Assembly (NCBI GenBank): GCA_018970025.1
Contig: JAGWXF010000003.1
Coordinates: 62,001-126,000 of the forward strand
Direction of reading: 5' to 3'
Origin: Actinomycetales bacterium
GTDB taxonomy: Bacteria > Actinomycetota > Actinomycetes > S36-B12
Length of the DNA: 64,000 nucleotides
Made by a program: the position numbers and the translations under genes. This document shows, one piece after another, positions 1 to 9,766 of this stretch. The notes beneath the pieces are model-generated. The model was not told the origin of the DNA. It searched no databases and saw nothing but the letters and a program-made list of their open reading frames with translations. Positions within the stretch are counted from its first letter, which is position 1. Each line of letters opens with the position of its first letter.

Positions 1-1029
1 GATGCCCACGCCGAGCACTGGGCAACCAAGCTGGCCGATGCGGGCATCCCGGTGCCGGCACCGCCGGAGCAGCTGAGCGCTGCTGACGCGCGCATGGTCG
101 GCCGCGCCCGGGGTGCCGGATTCGCCGACGTCCTGGCCACGCTGGAGCAGGCCGAGAACCAGGCGCAGTCGGCCTACGATGACGAGCCCGAGGCCCCCGA
201 GTCGATGGCAGCCGATGAGCGGTCCCATGCGGAGGCGTTCCGCCGGATGATCCAGCAGTCCACTTTCCCGACCGACGGCTCGACCCCCGCGCCCCGGGCA
301 ACGTCGGCGGCATCGGGCAAGGGCGAGACCTGGCACCGCAGCGACCGCTCCGGGGCCACCCGGGCAGCCGTCTTCGGCATCAGCGACGGCCTGGTCTCCA
401 ATACGGCCCTGGTCATGGGCTTCGCCGGTGCATCGCCCGACAACCGCACCATCCTGTTCGCCGGCGTGGCGGGCCTGCTGGCGGGTGCCTTCTCCATGGC
501 GGCCGGCGAGTACGTCAGCGTCGCCAGCCAGCGCGACCTCTTCCGGCGCGAGATCCAGCTGGAGGCCGAGGAGCTGCGCAGCAAGCCGGAGGAGGAGCAG
601 CGCGAGCTCGAGCTGATCTACCGGGCCAAGGGCCTGAGCGCCGACGTCGCACGGCAGACGGCGGCCCAGATCATGGGCAACCCCAAGACGGCCCTTGACA
701 CCCTGGCCCGGGAGGAGCTCGGGCTCGACCCCGATGAGCTCGGGTCCCCGGTGAAGGTGGCCCTGTCGAGCTTCGCTGCCTTCGCCATCGGGGCCGTCGT
801 CGTCGTCCTGCCCTACCTGTTCTTCCTCGGCCCGCAGGCCTCCTCGACGATCCCGCTGGTGCTGGCCATCGCGCTAGCCGTAACCGCGATGCTCGCGGTC
901 GGCGGCCTGGTCGGGCGACTGTCCGGACGCGGGGTGGTCTTCTCCGCGCTGCGCCAGCTGATGTGGGGTGCCGGTGCCGCAGGGGTCACCTTCGTCGTCG
1001 GCACCATCATCGGGGTCAATATCTCCTAG
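1..1029 (+). CDS. VIT1/CCC1-family Fe2+/Mn2+ transporter with N-terminal ferritin-like domain (5' partial)
   Basis: Frame 1 is open from the first base, and the residues before the ORF-track ATG at 52 (DAHAEHW) fit the end of a ferritin-like helix, so the gene starts upstream of the window and 52 is probably not the real start. A second helix (ADERSHAEAF) completes the metal-binding part. The C-terminal half is VIT1-like: DGLVSNTALVMGFAGA, then GLLAGAFSMAAGEYVSVASQ, a charged cytoplasmic stretch, and two or three further membrane segments. Ferritin-like/VIT1 fusions move ferrous iron or manganese across the cytoplasmic membrane, with the soluble domain probably binding the metal. It ends 35 bp before fasR and is unlikely to be functionally tied to it. 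Family call is firm; metal and direction of transport are inferred. Confidence 0.85.
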   Translation, partial: DAHAEHWATKLADAGIPVPAPPEQLSAADARMVGRARGAGFADVLATLEQAENQAQSAYDDEPEAPESMAADERSHAEAFRRMIQQSTFPTDGSTPAPRATSAASGKGETWHRSDRSGATRAAVFGISDGLVSNTALVMGFAGASPDNRTILFAGVAGLLAGAFSMAAGEYVSVASQRDLFRREIQLEAEELRSKPEEEQRELELIYRAKGLSADVARQTAAQIMGNPKTALDTLAREELGLDPDELGSPVKVALSSFAAFAIGAVVVVLPYLFFLGPQASSTIPLVLAIALAVTAMLAVGGLVGRLSGRGVVFSALRQLMWGAGAAGVTFVVGTIIGVNIS

Positions 1030-1064
1030 GGGCATCATCCCCTCGGCCTGCATAGGGACGTTCC

Positions 1065-2213
1065 ATGGCTGCAGCCGTCGTACCCGCGAGCCTGGCCCAG
1101 GCGACCGGATCCCTGGCCACCGCCGCGACCCGGCTGATGGAGGAGGGCCTGCCCTGGTATCGCGACCTCGGCGCGCAGGAGCGCTCGTGGGTCGGCCTCG
1201 TGGCGCAGGCAGGCATCACCGCCTTCCTCGACTGGTATCGCGATCCCCGGCATGCACCGGCACTGACGTCCAGCGTCTTCGGCGCAGCGCCCCCGCAGCT
1301 CGCCCGGGTCATCTCCCTGGAGCAGACCGTGGCGCTCGTGCGCGCCACGATCGCGGTCGTCGAGTCCGCCATCGACGAGCTGGTCGAGCCAGCTGATCAG
1401 CCGCCCCTGCGAGACGCGATCCTGCGCTACTCGCGGGAGATCGCCTTCTCCGCCGCTGAGGTGTACGCCCGCGCGGCCGAGGCCCGCGGTGCCTGGGACG
1501 CCCGGCTGGAGTCGCTCGTCGTCGATGCGCTCCTGCGCGATGAGCTCGACGACTCGGTCGCCAGCCGGATCGCAGCCCTGGGGTGGGCGAGCCACCGTGC
1601 CCTGGTGGTGGTCGCCGGTGACGCCCCGACCGGCGACCCGGAGCAGGCGATGCAGGTGATGCGCCGCGCGGCGGGCGCCCAGCACCTCGACCTGCTCACC
1701 GGCATGCAGGGCCGCACCCTGCTCGCCGTGGCAGGCGGGGCCGAGGAGCCGGGGAGGCTGGCACGGCTGCTCGCCGCCCATCTCGGCCCCGGGCCGGTCG
1801 TCTTCGGGCCGGTCGTGTCGACCTTCGCGGACGTGTCCGCGACCGCTCGAACCGTGCTCATCGGGCTGCGGGCCGCGGTCGGCTGGCCGGATGCCCCCCG
1901 GCCGGTCAGCGTCGATGAGCTGCTGCCCGAGCGAGCACTCCTCGGCGATCCGGCCGCCGTGACCCGCCTGGTGGCTCAGGTGCACGAAGCGCTGCTGCGG
2001 GATCCGGCCCTGATGGAGACCGCAATTGCGTACCTCGATCGGTACGGGACGCTGGAGGGCACGGCACGAGCCCTGTTCGTGCATCCCAATACCGTGCGCT
2101 ACCGGCTGCGGCGCATTGCGGACGTCACCGGCTGGAGCCCAACGGACCCACGCGAGGCCGCCTGCCTGCGAGCTGGCCTCACCCTGGGCCGGCTGACCGC
2201 GACGCCCTTGTAG
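1065..2213 (+). CDS. fasR: PucR/CdaR-type transcriptional regulator FasR of fatty acid synthesis
   Basis: This 382-aa protein has an N-terminal ligand or sensor region and a C-terminal PucR helix-turn-helix (GTLEGTARALFVHPNTVRYR, about residues 325-350), the usual architecture of this family. Its place directly upstream of fabD-fabH-acpP-fabF on the same strand matches Streptomyces FasR, which activates this operon. The start is the ATG at 1065. The 79-bp gap to fabD (2214-2292) is the likely site of the fab promoter and of FasR binding, but I could not define an operator. Family is clear from sequence; the role is assigned from synteny. Confidence 0.85.
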   Translation: MAAAVVPASLAQATGSLATAATRLMEEGLPWYRDLGAQERSWVGLVAQAGITAFLDWYRDPRHAPALTSSVFGAAPPQLARVISLEQTVALVRATIAVVESAIDELVEPADQPPLRDAILRYSREIAFSAAEVYARAAEARGAWDARLESLVVDALLRDELDDSVASRIAALGWASHRALVVVAGDAPTGDPEQAMQVMRRAAGAQHLDLLTGMQGRTLLAVAGGAEEPGRLARLLAAHLGPGPVVFGPVVSTFADVSATARTVLIGLRAAVGWPDAPRPVSVDELLPERALLGDPAAVTRLVAQVHEALLRDPALMETAIAYLDRYGTLEGTARALFVHPNTVRYRLRRIADVTGWSPTDPREAACLRAGLTLGRLTATPL

Positions 2214-2292
2214 ATACCCTACAAACCATGCGGCACGACATTGGAGGAGCGGCCCAAGCCTGCCGTGGCCTGGTTGTGGGAGGCTCACCGTC

Positions 2293-3486
2293 GTGCTTGT
2301 GATCGTGGCCCCCGGCCAAGGCGCCCAGTCCCCCGGCTTCCTGACCCCCTGGCTCGAGGTACCGGGCGTGCGCGAGCGCCTGACCTGGCTGTCGGCCGTT
2401 GCCGGCATCGACCTGATCGAGCATGGCACGGTCTCCGATGCCGACACCATCCGCGATACCGCCATCGCCCAGCCGCTGATCGTCGGCGCCGGCCTGGTCA
2501 CCATGCTCAGCCTCTTCCCTCACCCGTCGTCGGCCTTCGCGCGCATCGGTGCCGGTGCGGGCCACTCGGTCGGCGAGATCACGGCCGCGGTGGGGGCAGG
2601 CGTCATGACCGCCGAGCAGGCAATGGTGTTCGTCCGGGAGCGCGGCCGGGCCATGGCCGCCGCCTCCGCCATCACCCCCACGGGGATGAGCGCCGTCCTC
2701 GGCGGCGAGCCGGATGCCGTCGTCGCAAAGGCGACCGAGCACCGGCTGACTCCGGCGAACATGAACGGTGCCGGGCAGATCGTGGTCGCCGGCACCATGG
2801 CCGACCTGCGGGCCTTCGCAGAAGATCCCCCGGAGGGGGCACGGGTGCGCCCCCTGGAGGTCGCCGGTGCGTTCCACACCGAGCACATGGCCCCGGCGGT
2901 CACCACCCTGTCGGGCTATGCGCGGGCCATCTCCACCCACGACCCGCGCCTGCGCCTGATCTCGAATGCCGACGGCCAGGTCGTGCATGACGGCCGGGAG
3001 GTGCTCGCACGGCTGGTCAGCCAGGTGCGCAGCCCGGTGCGCTGGGATCTGTGCATGCAGGCCATGGCCGATCTCGGGGTGACGGCCGTCATCGAGATCC
3101 CGCCGGCCGGCACCCTGGTCGGGCTGGCGAGGCGGGCCCTGCCGGGCGTTCAGACGCTCGCCCTGAAGACGCCGGACGACCTCCCGGCTGCCTGGGAGCT
3201 CATCAACGAGCACAGCGCTTCCTCGCCGATCGGCAGCCAGCCCACCTGGCGCCTGCTGATCGCACCGGTCAAGGGCACGTTCGTCCAGCGCATCACCGCA
3301 GCGGTCGGCGACTCGCTGCCCAATGACGCCATCGTGGGCACCATCGACACCCTGCGCGACAGCACGCCGATCACCGCCCCGCATGGCGGGGTGGTCGTGG
3401 AGTGGCTGGTGCACGATGGCGACCCGGTCTCCCCCGGCCAGCCGATCCTGCGGCTGCACCCCGAGCCCCAGGAGGCCCAGGCGTGA
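2293..3486 (+). CDS. fabD: Malonyl-CoA:ACP transacylase fused to a degenerate biotinyl-like domain
   Basis: Residues 1-300 are FabD: GQGAQ near the N-terminus, the nucleophile elbow GHSVGE (Ser92) and the catalytic His in AFHTEHM. It loads malonyl groups onto AcpP for chain elongation. The protein is 397 aa, some 85 longer than usual. The extra C-terminus (about 319-390) aligns without gaps to the biotinyl domain of BCCP: IAPVKGTF, VGD, then DTLRD in the place of EAMKM, then ITAPHGGVV and a GQPILRL end. The biotin-accepting lysine is therefore Arg355 and the domain should not be biotinylated. The start is GTG 2293, nine bases after GGGAGG. The stop overlaps the fabH GTG (GTGA), implying translational coupling. 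Confidence 0.93.
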   Translation: MLVIVAPGQGAQSPGFLTPWLEVPGVRERLTWLSAVAGIDLIEHGTVSDADTIRDTAIAQPLIVGAGLVTMLSLFPHPSSAFARIGAGAGHSVGEITAAVGAGVMTAEQAMVFVRERGRAMAAASAITPTGMSAVLGGEPDAVVAKATEHRLTPANMNGAGQIVVAGTMADLRAFAEDPPEGARVRPLEVAGAFHTEHMAPAVTTLSGYARAISTHDPRLRLISNADGQVVHDGREVLARLVSQVRSPVRWDLCMQAMADLGVTAVIEIPPAGTLVGLARRALPGVQTLALKTPDDLPAAWELINEHSASSPIGSQPTWRLLIAPVKGTFVQRITAAVGDSLPNDAIVGTIDTLRDSTPITAPHGGVVVEWLVHDGDPVSPGQPILRLHPEPQEAQA

Positions 3487-4487
3487 GCGGCCGGATCGGC
3501 CAGCGCACGGGGGCACCGGCCTGCCGGATCCTGTCGGTCGGCAGCTTCCGGCCGGCCCGGGTGGTCACGAATGCCGAGATCTGCGAGCGCATCGACTCCT
3601 CCGACGAGTGGATCCGGGAGCGCTCGGGCATCATCGAGCGGCGCTACGCCGCTCGCGAGGAGTCCGTCGTCGATCTCGGAGTGCAGGCCGCCCGAGTCGC
3701 GCTGGAGCGCTCCGGCGTCGACCCCGGTGCCATCTCGATGGTCCTGGTCGCCACGGTCACCCATCCGCTCCAGACGCCGTCTGCCGCAGTGGAGATCGCC
3801 TTCCGCGTCGGTGCCACGAACGCCGCGGCCACTGACATCTCCTCTGCCTGCGCCGGCTTCTGCTACGGCCTGGGCCTGGCCGACTCGATGATCCGCACCG
3901 GCGCCGCCGAGTACGTCCTGCTGGTCGGGGTCGAGAAGCTCAGCGACTGGGTGAACCCGGATGACCGCAGCTCGGCCTTCATCTTCGCCGACGGAGCCGG
4001 CGCAGTGGTCATCGGGCCCTCCGACACCCCCGGGATCGGGCCGACGATCTGGGGGGCGGACGGCTCGCAGACCGATGCGATCAACATGACGCAGACCCTC
4101 ATCCAGTACCGCAATGAGGGCGGCGAGATCTTCCCGCACCTGGTGATGAAGGGCCAGCAGGTGTTCCGATGGGCCGTCGGCGAGATGCCCAAGGTCGCCC
4201 AGCGGGCCCTGGACGCCGCAGGCCTGACCGCCGATGACCTTGACGCCTTCATCCCCCATCAGGCCAACATGCGCATCACCGATGCGATGGTCCGGGCCAT
4301 GCGACTGCCCGAGGGCCTGCCGGTCGCACGCGATATCGCCACCACCGGCAACACCTCGGCCGCCTCCATCCCGCTGGCCATGGATCGCATGCTGGCCGAC
4401 GGCGAGATCCGAAGCGGCGACATCGCCCTGCTCATCGGGTTCGGTGCCGGCCTGGCATTCGCCTCCCAGGTCGTCCGGGTTCCCTAG
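3483..4487 (+). CDS. fabH: 3-oxoacyl-ACP synthase III (KASIII)
   Basis: FabH condenses an acyl-CoA primer with malonyl-ACP to start fatty acid synthesis. The Cys-His-Asn triad is visible: Cys123 in SSACAGFCYG, His in IPHQANMRI and Asn in TTGNTSAAS. The ORF track opens at 3402, but that would overlap fabD by 85 bp. The GTG at 3483 overlaps the fabD stop by four bases and gives 334 aa, the usual length. FabH primer choice sets the branched or straight chain pattern of membrane lipids; the primer used here cannot be read from sequence. Confidence 0.95.
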   Translation: MSGRIGQRTGAPACRILSVGSFRPARVVTNAEICERIDSSDEWIRERSGIIERRYAAREESVVDLGVQAARVALERSGVDPGAISMVLVATVTHPLQTPSAAVEIAFRVGATNAAATDISSACAGFCYGLGLADSMIRTGAAEYVLLVGVEKLSDWVNPDDRSSAFIFADGAGAVVIGPSDTPGIGPTIWGADGSQTDAINMTQTLIQYRNEGGEIFPHLVMKGQQVFRWAVGEMPKVAQRALDAAGLTADDLDAFIPHQANMRITDAMVRAMRLPEGLPVARDIATTGNTSAASIPLAMDRMLADGEIRSGDIALLIGFGAGLAFASQVVRVP

Positions 4488-4591
4488 CCGCCAGCCCGAC
4501 CCGATCCGCATCCCATCCACGAACCGCAAGGCACCCATGATCCGCACCAGCAACAACCGGAAGTGACGACACAAGAGATGAGAGGTATGCA

Positions 4592-4828
4592 ATGAGCCAG
4601 GACATCTTGGCGGGCCTCGCGGCCATCGTGAACGAGGTAGCCGGCGTCCCGGTCGAGGACGTCCAGCCGGACAAGTCCTTCGTCGACGACCTGGACATCG
4701 ACTCGCTGTCGATGGTCGAGGTCGTCATGGCGGCCGAGGACAAGTGGGGCGTGAAGATCCCCGACAGCGAGGTCAAGAACCTCAAGACCGTCGGCGATGC
4801 CGTCAGCTTCATCGCGGCAAACTCCTAG
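4592..4828 (+). CDS. acpP: Acyl carrier protein
   Basis: A 78-aa acidic protein with the phosphopantetheine attachment serine in DIDSLS (Ser38 region), the canonical helix-II motif of fatty acid ACPs. It carries growing acyl chains between FabH, FabF and the reductases encoded elsewhere. It lies between fabH and fabF as in other Actinobacteria. AGAGG precedes the ATG by about six bases. A long inverted repeat follows the stop codon within the 138-bp gap before fabF. Confidence 0.97.
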   Translation: MSQDILAGLAAIVNEVAGVPVEDVQPDKSFVDDLDIDSLSMVEVVMAAEDKWGVKIPDSEVKNLKTVGDAVSFIAANS

Positions 4829-4837
4829 GCCAGTGGG

Positions 4838-4887
4838 GGCGTCGCGTCGTCCGGGGCCGCACCTGCGACCGCGCGCGACGCGACGCC
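4838..4887 (+). terminator. Long inverted repeat after acpP (attenuator or RNA-stabilising hairpin)
   Basis: GGCGTCGCGTCG at 4838-4849 is the exact reverse complement of CGACGCGACGCC at 4876-4887, giving a 12-bp GC-only stem with a 26-nt loop. It starts ten bases after the acpP stop and lies about 80 bp before fabF. There is no U-run, so it is not a classical full terminator. A partial terminator, or a 3' stabiliser that raises acpP mRNA relative to fabF, is an inference. Confidence 0.5.
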
Positions 4888-4966
4888 TCCAGGACTCCTG
4901 CCCTCATTCGGCAGGCCATGCGCCGCCGCACGCAAGCCTTCACCCACGCGCATCACAGGAGGATCG

Positions 4967-6199
<1,233 letters not shown>

Positions 6200-6200
6200 C

Positions 6201-7601
6201 ATGTCCCAGAGCCCGTCGGTCGACATCGACCCCCGATCCCCGCGCGCCCGCCTGGCCGCGCTCTTCGACGACGGGGCCTTCACCCCCATCACCCCCGAGG
6301 ATGACCGGGGGGTGCTGTCGGCGGTCGGGCAGGTGCATGGCGCCCGGGTCGTGGCGTTCGCGACCGACCCGACCGTGCAGGGCGGCGCGATGGGCTCGCA
6401 GGGCTGTCGGGCCATCGTGACGGCCTACGACCGGGCATTCGCCGACCACTGCCCCGTCGTGGGCATCTGGCACTCCGGGGGCGCTCGCCTGCGCGAGGGG
6501 GTCGCCAGCCTCGACGGCGTCGGGCGCGTCTTCGCGGCGATGACCCGGGCATCGGGCAAGGTCCCGCAGATCTCGGTCGTCGTCGGCCCCGCGGCCGGCG
6601 GCGCTGCCTACGGGCCTGCCCTCACCGACGTGGTCATCATGTCCGATGCCGGCCGGATCTTCGTGACCGGCCCGGAGGTCGTCCGCTCGGTCACCGGCGA
6701 GGACGTCAACATGGACATCCTCGGCGGAGCCGAGCCGCACGGGCGACGCAGCGGCGTGGTCCATATCACCACCGACAGCGAGGCGCAGGCCCTCGGGCAG
6801 GCCCGCGACCTGGCCGTGCTGCTGGCCCACCAGGGCTCCCTGGACATCGACGCGGTGGCAGATCGCGATCTGGGTGCCTACCTGCCCGAGTCGGCCCGAC
6901 GCGCCTACGACGTGCATCCCCTGGTCGAGGGCTTCCTCGACGACGGCACCTTCATCGAGCTGCATGCCCGCTGGGCACCGAACATCGTGGTGGGCCTGGG
7001 CCGGCTCGGCGGGCGGACCACCGGCGTGGTGGCCAACAACCCGATGCGCCTAGGCGGCTGCCTGGACTCCGCCAGCGCCGAGAAGGCTGCCCGCTTCGTG
7101 CGGATGTGCGATGCCTTCGCAATCCCGCTCATCGTGCTCGTCGACGTACCCGGCTACCTGCCCGGCCTGGGCCAGGAGTGGGAGGGCGTCGTGCGTCGCG
7201 GGGCCAAGCTGCTGCATGCGTTCGCCGAGTGCGTCGTCCCCCGGGTGACGGTGGTCACCCGCAAGGCCTACGGCGGCGCCTACGTGGCGATGAACTCCTC
7301 GTCCCTGGGAGCGACCCGCGTCTTCGCCTGGCCGGATGCCGAGGTCGCCGTGATGGGATCCGTGGCGGCCATCCGCATCCTGCATCGACGCCGGCTGGCC
7401 GAGGTACCCGAGGATGCCCGGGCCCAGGTCGAGCTCGAGCTCGCGGCCGAGCATGAGGTCATCTCCGGCGGGATCAAGCGAGCCGTGGAGATCGGGGTCG
7501 TGGACGAGGTCGTCGATCCGACCGTCACCAGGACGACGGTCGCACGCATCCTGCTCGATACCCCCGGCGTGCGCGGGGTGCACGGCAACATCCCCCTCTA
7601 G
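6201..7601 (+). CDS. accD: Acyl-CoA carboxylase carboxyltransferase (beta) subunit
   Basis: A 466-aa AccD/PccB-type carboxyltransferase containing both crotonase-fold halves. The N-terminal half has the GGARLREG-like oxyanion region and GPAAGGAAYGPAL. The C-terminal half has DVPGYLPG and RKAYGGAYVAMNS. It transfers CO2 from carboxybiotin to acetyl-CoA (or propionyl-CoA) to supply malonyl-CoA to this cluster. Biotin carboxylase/BCCP is not encoded in the window, so it must pair with a subunit from elsewhere. The terminal fab-accD-DUF3145 arrangement is typical of Actinobacteria. Substrate preference was not determined. Confidence 0.92.
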   Translation: MSQSPSVDIDPRSPRARLAALFDDGAFTPITPEDDRGVLSAVGQVHGARVVAFATDPTVQGGAMGSQGCRAIVTAYDRAFADHCPVVGIWHSGGARLREGVASLDGVGRVFAAMTRASGKVPQISVVVGPAAGGAAYGPALTDVVIMSDAGRIFVTGPEVVRSVTGEDVNMDILGGAEPHGRRSGVVHITTDSEAQALGQARDLAVLLAHQGSLDIDAVADRDLGAYLPESARRAYDVHPLVEGFLDDGTFIELHARWAPNIVVGLGRLGGRTTGVVANNPMRLGGCLDSASAEKAARFVRMCDAFAIPLIVLVDVPGYLPGLGQEWEGVVRRGAKLLHAFAECVVPRVTVVTRKAYGGAYVAMNSSSLGATRVFAWPDAEVAVMGSVAAIRILHRRRLAEVPEDARAQVELELAAEHEVISGGIKRAVEIGVVDEVVDPTVTRTTVARILLDTPGVRGVHGNIPL

Positions 7602-7616
7602 GGGCCGTCCGATTCG

Positions 7617-8171
7617 CTAGATCACCTGCTCCAGCACCCGAACCGTCGACTCCTCGAAGGTGCAGCGGAATGCCTCGAGCTCCTCGTCCCAGGGCTGACC
7701 GATGAGCCGTCCGAGCTCCTCCTCCAGGCAGGTCCCTGCGTAGGCGGCGTGGGCAACCGCGGCCTTGAGGCGATCCTCCGGAACCAGGACATCCCCGTGC
7801 GGGCCGATATCGGCCCGGAACAGGCCCAGCGAGGGGGTCGCCGAGAACCGCTCACCGAGGCGGCCGGGGGTGGGATCCTCGGTGACCTCGTAGCGCACCT
7901 GGGAGAACGGCAGCAGCGCGCTGGCGATCCGGGCCCCGGTACCGACCGGACCCTCCCAGGCCAGCTGGGCGCGAACGGAGGTCGGGACGACCGCCTGGGC
8001 CGCCCAGGAGATGCGGACGGGCTCGCCGAACACTGCGGCGAGCGCCCATTCCAGGTGCGGGCTGACAGCCCTGGGGCAGGCATGGACGAATACGACCCCG
8101 CGTGCCACGACGCTGGCGTCGTCAACCAAGGCCCTCAGCGCCGTCGCAGACGACGGCAGGACATGACGCAT
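7617..8171 (-). CDS. DUF3145 family protein
   Basis: A 184-aa protein of a family seen beside the actinobacterial fab/accD locus. The ORF track opens at 8870, but the conserved protein begins at MRHVLPSSATALRAL (ATG 8171), and the upstream part is antisense to the TetR gene. It includes GVVFVHACPRAVSPHLEWAL and an ISWAAQ motif. No catalytic residues or signal peptide are recognised. It converges on accD with a 15-bp gap. The function is unknown; conserved synteny suggests a link to lipid synthesis or its regulation. Confidence 0.82.
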   Translation of the reverse strand: MRHVLPSSATALRALVDDASVVARGVVFVHACPRAVSPHLEWALAAVFGEPVRISWAAQAVVPTSVRAQLAWEGPVGTGARIASALLPFSQVRYEVTEDPTPGRLGERFSATPSLGLFRADIGPHGDVLVPEDRLKAAVAHAAYAGTCLEEELGRLIGQPWDEELEAFRCTFEESTVRVLEQVI

Positions 8172-8300
8172 GATCGGTCTCCCTCGCTCCCGGCTCACCT
8201 TCCCCAGTGCCCGGTGCGATGCGACCGCCCGCAGCATAGCGCGGCGCAGCCCTGGGTGCGGACATTGCCCGGCAGACGGGCAGCCGGGCAGGATGGCCGC

Positions 8301-8990
8301 GTGGACGACAGCCGCGAGGACGCCGAGCGTCGCTATCACCATGGCGACCTGCGAGCGGCGCTGATCGAGGCGGCCGTGGCGCAGGTCGACGAGGTCGGCC
8401 TGGAGCACCTGTCGCTGCGCGCGGCCGCAGCCAGTGTCGGCGTGAGCCCGAGTGCGGCCTACCATCACTTCGCCGACAAGGACGCCCTCATGGCGGCCGT
8501 CGCCCTGGCCGCCAACGCATGCCTCGACGAGGCGATGCAGCGGGCCGTGGGCGAGGTCAGCGGGATCGGCGCCCGGGCCGCACGGGCGAGGGTGCGAGCC
8601 GCAGCCCGTGCCTACCTGGCGTTCGCCCTGGAGCACCCGCACCTGTTCCGGGCTGCCTTCAGCGGCCACGCCGCGGCGGCCGTCCAGGACGCCGCGACGG
8701 CAATCCAGCTCGCCCCGGCGACCGGCCACGACGCGCCGGCAGGCGCGCCCGTCGATGCCCATGCCGCCTACGGCCGCGCCTCTGCGCTGCTCGACCAGCT
8801 CGTCACCACAGGGGCGGCCCCGGACTCCTTCCGGCAGGGCGCGGAGGAGATCATGTGGGCGACGATCCACGGTATGGCCACCCTGATGCTGGAGGGCTAC
8901 CTCGATCGCCGGCGTATCGACGACTACCTGCAGGACATGGAGCGACTCATGCAGTTGACCTCAACCGCACAGGTACGGGCATCACGATGA
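8301..8990 (+). CDS. TetR-family transcriptional regulator
   Basis: A 229-aa protein with the TetR N-terminal helix-turn-helix: YHHGDLRAALIEAA, then LSLRAAAASVGVSPSAAYHH and FADKDALMAAV. The C-terminal region is a helical ligand or dimerisation domain ending in EEIMWATIHGMATLMLEGYL. I chose GTG 8301; the ORF-track start at 7749 lies inside the opposite-strand DUF3145 gene. It overlaps the downstream peptidase by four bases (ATGA), so the two form a transcription unit, and the regulator probably controls it. The ligand is unknown. Confidence 0.85.
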   Translation: MDDSREDAERRYHHGDLRAALIEAAVAQVDEVGLEHLSLRAAAASVGVSPSAAYHHFADKDALMAAVALAANACLDEAMQRAVGEVSGIGARAARARVRAAARAYLAFALEHPHLFRAAFSGHAAAAVQDAATAIQLAPATGHDAPAGAPVDAHAAYGRASALLDQLVTTGAAPDSFRQGAEEIMWATIHGMATLMLEGYLDRRRIDDYLQDMERLMQLTSTAQVRASR

Positions 8991-9736
8991 CGACTCGACA
9001 GGTGATGGCCAGCAGCGGAGGGTTCGTCCAGGTACCGGGCCTATGGGGGGTGATGCGCCCGGGCCGGATCTTCCTGGAGGCCCTGCGGCTGACGGGCAAG
9101 GACCGCCCGCGGGTCTGCCTGGTGATGACCGCCAGCGGCGACAATCCCGGGTACCTGGCCACCATGTACGCCGCCCTGGCGGACGTATCCTGCGATGTGG
9201 ACCACCTCACCCTGTTCACCCAGCCCAATCGCCCGGTCGAGGAGGCGATCGGCCGGGCCGACGTCGTGTGGGTCGGAGGCGGCAGCGTCGCGAACCTGCT
9301 GGCCCTGTGGCGGCTGCATGGCGTCGACGAGGCCATGCGGGCTGCCTGGGATCGCGGCACGATCCTCGGCGGGGTGAGCGCAGGCTCCATCTGCTGGCAC
9401 GTCGGCGGGCCGACGGACTCGTTCGGCGCCCAGTTGCGTCCGGTCACCGATGCCCTGGGCCTGCTGCCCTACGGCAATGGCGTCCACTACGACTCCGAGG
9501 AGCAGCGGCGCCCCCTCGTGCACCAGCTGGTGGGCGACGGCACGCTGCCCACGTCACTGGCGACCGATGACCACGTCGCCGTGCGCTACGAGGGCATTGA
9601 TCCGGTCGAGGTTATCTCGGACGAGCCAGTCGATCCGGCGCACGGGCCGGCGGCCTACGTCATCCGCCGCACGGCTGACGGCGTCATCGAGACACGCCTG
9701 CCGGTAGGCCCGATCGACCCCGCACTGCTGGGGTAG
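8987..9736 (+). CDS. Peptidase E-like (family S51) serine peptidase
   Basis: A 249-aa cytoplasmic S51 family member. It has the nucleophile elbow GVSAGSICW, the preceding VWVGGGSVANLL strand, and the GLLPYGNGVHYDSEEQRRP region typical of the aspartyl-dipeptidase/cyanophycinase superfamily. Such enzymes cleave N-terminal Asp or related peptides. The start is ATG 8987, overlapping the TetR stop, rather than the ORF-track start at 8519 inside TetR. Co-expression with TetR is likely. Substrate is unknown. Confidence 0.83.
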   Translation: MTTRQVMASSGGFVQVPGLWGVMRPGRIFLEALRLTGKDRPRVCLVMTASGDNPGYLATMYAALADVSCDVDHLTLFTQPNRPVEEAIGRADVVWVGGGSVANLLALWRLHGVDEAMRAAWDRGTILGGVSAGSICWHVGGPTDSFGAQLRPVTDALGLLPYGNGVHYDSEEQRRPLVHQLVGDGTLPTSLATDDHVAVRYEGIDPVEVISDEPVDPAHGPAAYVIRRTADGVIETRLPVGPIDPALLG

Positions 9737-9766
9737 GGCAGGGCGGCCCGGCCGGGTCGCCGTTGG

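Noticed and set aside
1035-2504. 489-aa minus-strand ORF
   Set aside because: Antisense to fasR and fabD, no domain.
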